64,000 nt of DNA from an uncultured Caulobacter sp. (GTDB lineage: Bacteria; Pseudomonadota; Alphaproteobacteria; Caulobacterales; Caulobacteraceae): assembly GCF_947036865.1 (NCBI RefSeq), contig NZ_CAMQSF010000004.1:1-64000 (forward strand). Direction: 5' to 3'. Of the stretch, positions 62,606 to 64,000 are shown one piece after another. The notes beneath the pieces are model-generated. The model made no database searches and had not been told where the DNA came from. It saw nothing but the letters and a program-made list of their open reading frames with translations. The position numbers and the translations under genes are program-made. How positions within the stretch are numbered: the stretch's first letter is position 1; each line of letters starts with the position of its first letter.

Positions 62606-63085
62606 ATGGCTGTGGTCGAGGGCGAGAACCAAGGCGCCGCGCTGGCGAGCACCATGAGCGTGCTGGGCGCGTTGGGTCTGGCGCCTTTCGTCGCGCCGCC
62701 GCTGGCGGTGTTCGCCGGACTGATCGCCCCGCCGGTGGCCTGGGTGGCCCAGGCCGCTTACGCCTCGGCGATCCTGGCCTTTCTCGCCGGCACCCGCGCC
62801 GCCCACGCCGCCTTGGGACCTCATGCGGACAGGACGTCGCTGCTGATTTCGATGCTCCCGCCGCTGGTCGGCTTCGCGGCGGCCGCCGTGGTCGCTCGCG
62901 ACAGCGCGGGCCTTGGCGCTGTCCTGGGCTTGCTCGCCCTGGCCTTGGCGCTGGCCCTGCACGGCGTCTGGGACGTCACGGCGGCCGCGCTTCCGGACTG
63001 GTATCGGAGGCTGCGCGCGCCGCTGACGGTCGTGGCCTGCGGGGCGCTGCTGCTCGGCGCCTGGGGCGCGGGGCTGGTCGCGTGA
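62606..63085 (+). CDS. DUF3429 family membrane protein
   Basis: A 159-residue protein with about five hydrophobic segments (GALGLAPFVAPPLAVFAGL, WVAQAAYASAILAFLAGT, LLISMLPPLVGFAAAAVV, LGAVLGLLALALALALHG, VACGALLLGAWGAGLVA). The order and the G-A-L-G-L-x-P-F, Y-A-S-A-I-L-A-F-L-A-G and W-Y-R-R-L-R-A-x-L-T motifs fit DUF3429, an inner-membrane family of unknown function. The GTG start of the following SDR overlaps its stop codon. Confidence 0.82.
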   Translation: MAVVEGENQGAALASTMSVLGALGLAPFVAPPLAVFAGLIAPPVAWVAQAAYASAILAFLAGTRAAHAALGPHADRTSLLISMLPPLVGFAAAAVVARDSAGLGAVLGLLALALALALHGVWDVTAAALPDWYRRLRAPLTVVACGALLLGAWGAGLVA

Positions 63086-63804
63086 CGTCGCGCGTCGCCG
63101 TCGTCGTCGGGGCTAGCGGAGGCCTTGGCCGAGCGCTGTTGACTCGCCTGGCCGCCGAACCCGGACGCGCGTTCGTCGTCGGCGTCGGCCGCCGGCGCCC
63201 CGCCGATTGGCCCAGCGCGCCGCGCACGCCCTTCATCGAGGCCGACCTGTTGGACGAGACGGCGCTGGCGGCCCTGGCCGAAACCCTCTCGGGGATGGGC
63301 GTGGTCGATCTGATCCTGATCGCCACGGGCCTGCTGCACGAGGACGGCGTCACGCCGGAAAAGACCATGCGGGCGATCGGCGCCGAGACCCTGTGCCGGC
63401 TGTTCGAGGTCAATGCGATCCTGCCCAGCCTGGTGGCCAAGCATCTGGCCCCGCTGCTGCCTCGCGACGAGGCCAGCGTCCTGGCCGCGCTTTCGGCGCG
63501 GGTCGGCAGCATCGGCGACAACCGTCTGGGCGGCTGGCACGCCTACCGCGCCAGCAAGGCGGCGCTGAACATGATTTTCCGCTGCCAGGCGCTGGAGCTT
63601 CGCCGCGAGCGCCCCCGCGCGGTGTGCGTCGTGCTGCACCCGGGCACCGTGGCCACGGCGCTCAGCGCCCCGTTCGCCAAGTCCTCCCGCGCGATGATCA
63701 GCGCCGACGACGCCGCGGAGCGGCTGCTGAAGGTCCTGGCCCGTCTGGAGCCCGCCGATAGCGGCGAGTTCTTCGCCTATGACGGCGAGCGCATCCCTTG
63801 GTGA
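63082..63804 (+). CDS. SDR-family oxidoreductase (C-factor-like)
   Basis: 240 residues. Nucleotide-binding motif VVVGASGGLGRALL, then the catalytic YRASKAAL motif with Tyr and Lys in place, preceded by a Ser in LAALSARVGS, and a C-terminal HPGTVATALSAPF. The group includes CsgA/C-factor-like and cell-cell-interaction SDRs without a firm substrate. The GTG at 63082 overlaps the DUF3429 stop, so the two genes are cotranscribed, probably under the TetR protein. Confidence 0.85.
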   Translation: MTSRVAVVVGASGGLGRALLTRLAAEPGRAFVVGVGRRRPADWPSAPRTPFIEADLLDETALAALAETLSGMGVVDLILIATGLLHEDGVTPEKTMRAIGAETLCRLFEVNAILPSLVAKHLAPLLPRDEASVLAALSARVGSIGDNRLGGWHAYRASKAALNMIFRCQALELRRERPRAVCVVLHPGTVATALSAPFAKSSRAMISADDAAERLLKVLARLEPADSGEFFAYDGERIPW

Positions 63805-63849
63805 CCCGCCCGTGTTCTCCCCCTCCGCCAACCGCATGAGACGCCCAGA

Positions 63850-64000
63850 ATGCTGATCCCCGGCGATGTCGCCCGCGCCGTGCGCCGGACGACCACGACC
63901 TTCGTGCTGAACTGGATCGACGCGCGCCAGCGCGCGCTCGACCTGGACCCGCTGGAGTTCCTGATCTTCCACACCATCGCCGCCGCCAACCTGCAGCATC
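63850..64000 (+). CDS. N-terminus of an unidentified protein, cut by the window end
   Basis: Fifty codons are visible, starting MLIPGDVARAVRRTTTTFVL and continuing through NWIDARQRALDLDPLEFLIFHT. The helix pattern would suit a small regulatory protein, but I do not recognise the family. It begins 45 bases after the SDR stop in the same direction. Confidence 0.45.
   Translation, partial: MLIPGDVARAVRRTTTTFVLNWIDARQRALDLDPLEFLIFHTIAAANLQH

Overview
The window is a 64 kb stretch of high-GC alphaproteobacterial chromosome, most likely from Caulobacter or a close Caulobacterales relative. This is judged from the strong G/C third-position bias, five large TonB-dependent receptors (TBDRs), Caulobacter-type sigma-73-like promoters (TTGTCGC ... 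CTAGCG) and dispersed palindromes familiar from such genomes. I saw no phage, IS element, CRISPR array, tRNA or rRNA. Coding is dense, with many 4-base ATGA/GTGA overlaps.

Region 1 (0-18 kb) is a peptide/amide/acyl-CoA catabolic island. It has two S12 (beta-lactamase-fold) hydrolases around a divergent PepN, a DmpA/BapA-type P1 aminopeptidase, a glutamate-semialdehyde-type class III aminotransferase, a 2,4-dienoyl-CoA-reductase-like SDR, a CaiC-like acyl-CoA ligase, an amidase, an FAH-family hydrolase, a GPH-type transporter, a TetR regulator and a TBDR. All three divergent promoters of the island carry two copies of a related AT-rich motif (TAAGCGSTGATYAYATTRA and variants), so the genes look like one regulon. 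The enzyme set fits degradation of a peptide containing a beta-amino acid or an unsaturated acyl group.

Region 2 (18-28 kb) holds an MFS transporter, a ROK regulator with a perfect operator-like inverted repeat, a TBDR, a secreted glycerophosphodiesterase and a secreted YncE-propeller/phosphoesterase fusion. Region 3 (28-34 kb) holds a 1339-residue Pls-type single-module NRPS (A - carrier - six membrane segments - three tandem terminal domains) overlapping its own phosphopantetheinyl transferase, then a Tat-exported isochorismatase-family hydrolase with a divergent LysR.

Region 4 (34-43 kb) holds a TBDR, then LysR - PhnZ-like HD oxygenase - MFS - Tat-exported phospholipase C, apparently a phospho/phosphonolipid headgroup operon. 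Region 5 (42.6-55 kb) holds a FecI-FecR-TBDR signalling set, then a sugar unit (MFS, GH31 glycosidase, esterase, TBDR) in which two distant promoters share the same two-block regulatory sequence.

Region 6 (54.7-62 kb) holds glpK-glpD with divergent glpR, and a LysR divergent from an FAD amine oxidase plus PhnX, a phosphonate route that does not need the PhnW transaminase. The right end holds a TetR, a DUF3429 membrane protein, an SDR and a truncated gene. A recurring theme from 23 to 62 kb is phosphorus and glycerol-phosphate scavenging: GDPD, YncE-phosphoesterase, PLC, PhnZ, GlpK/GlpD and PhnX.
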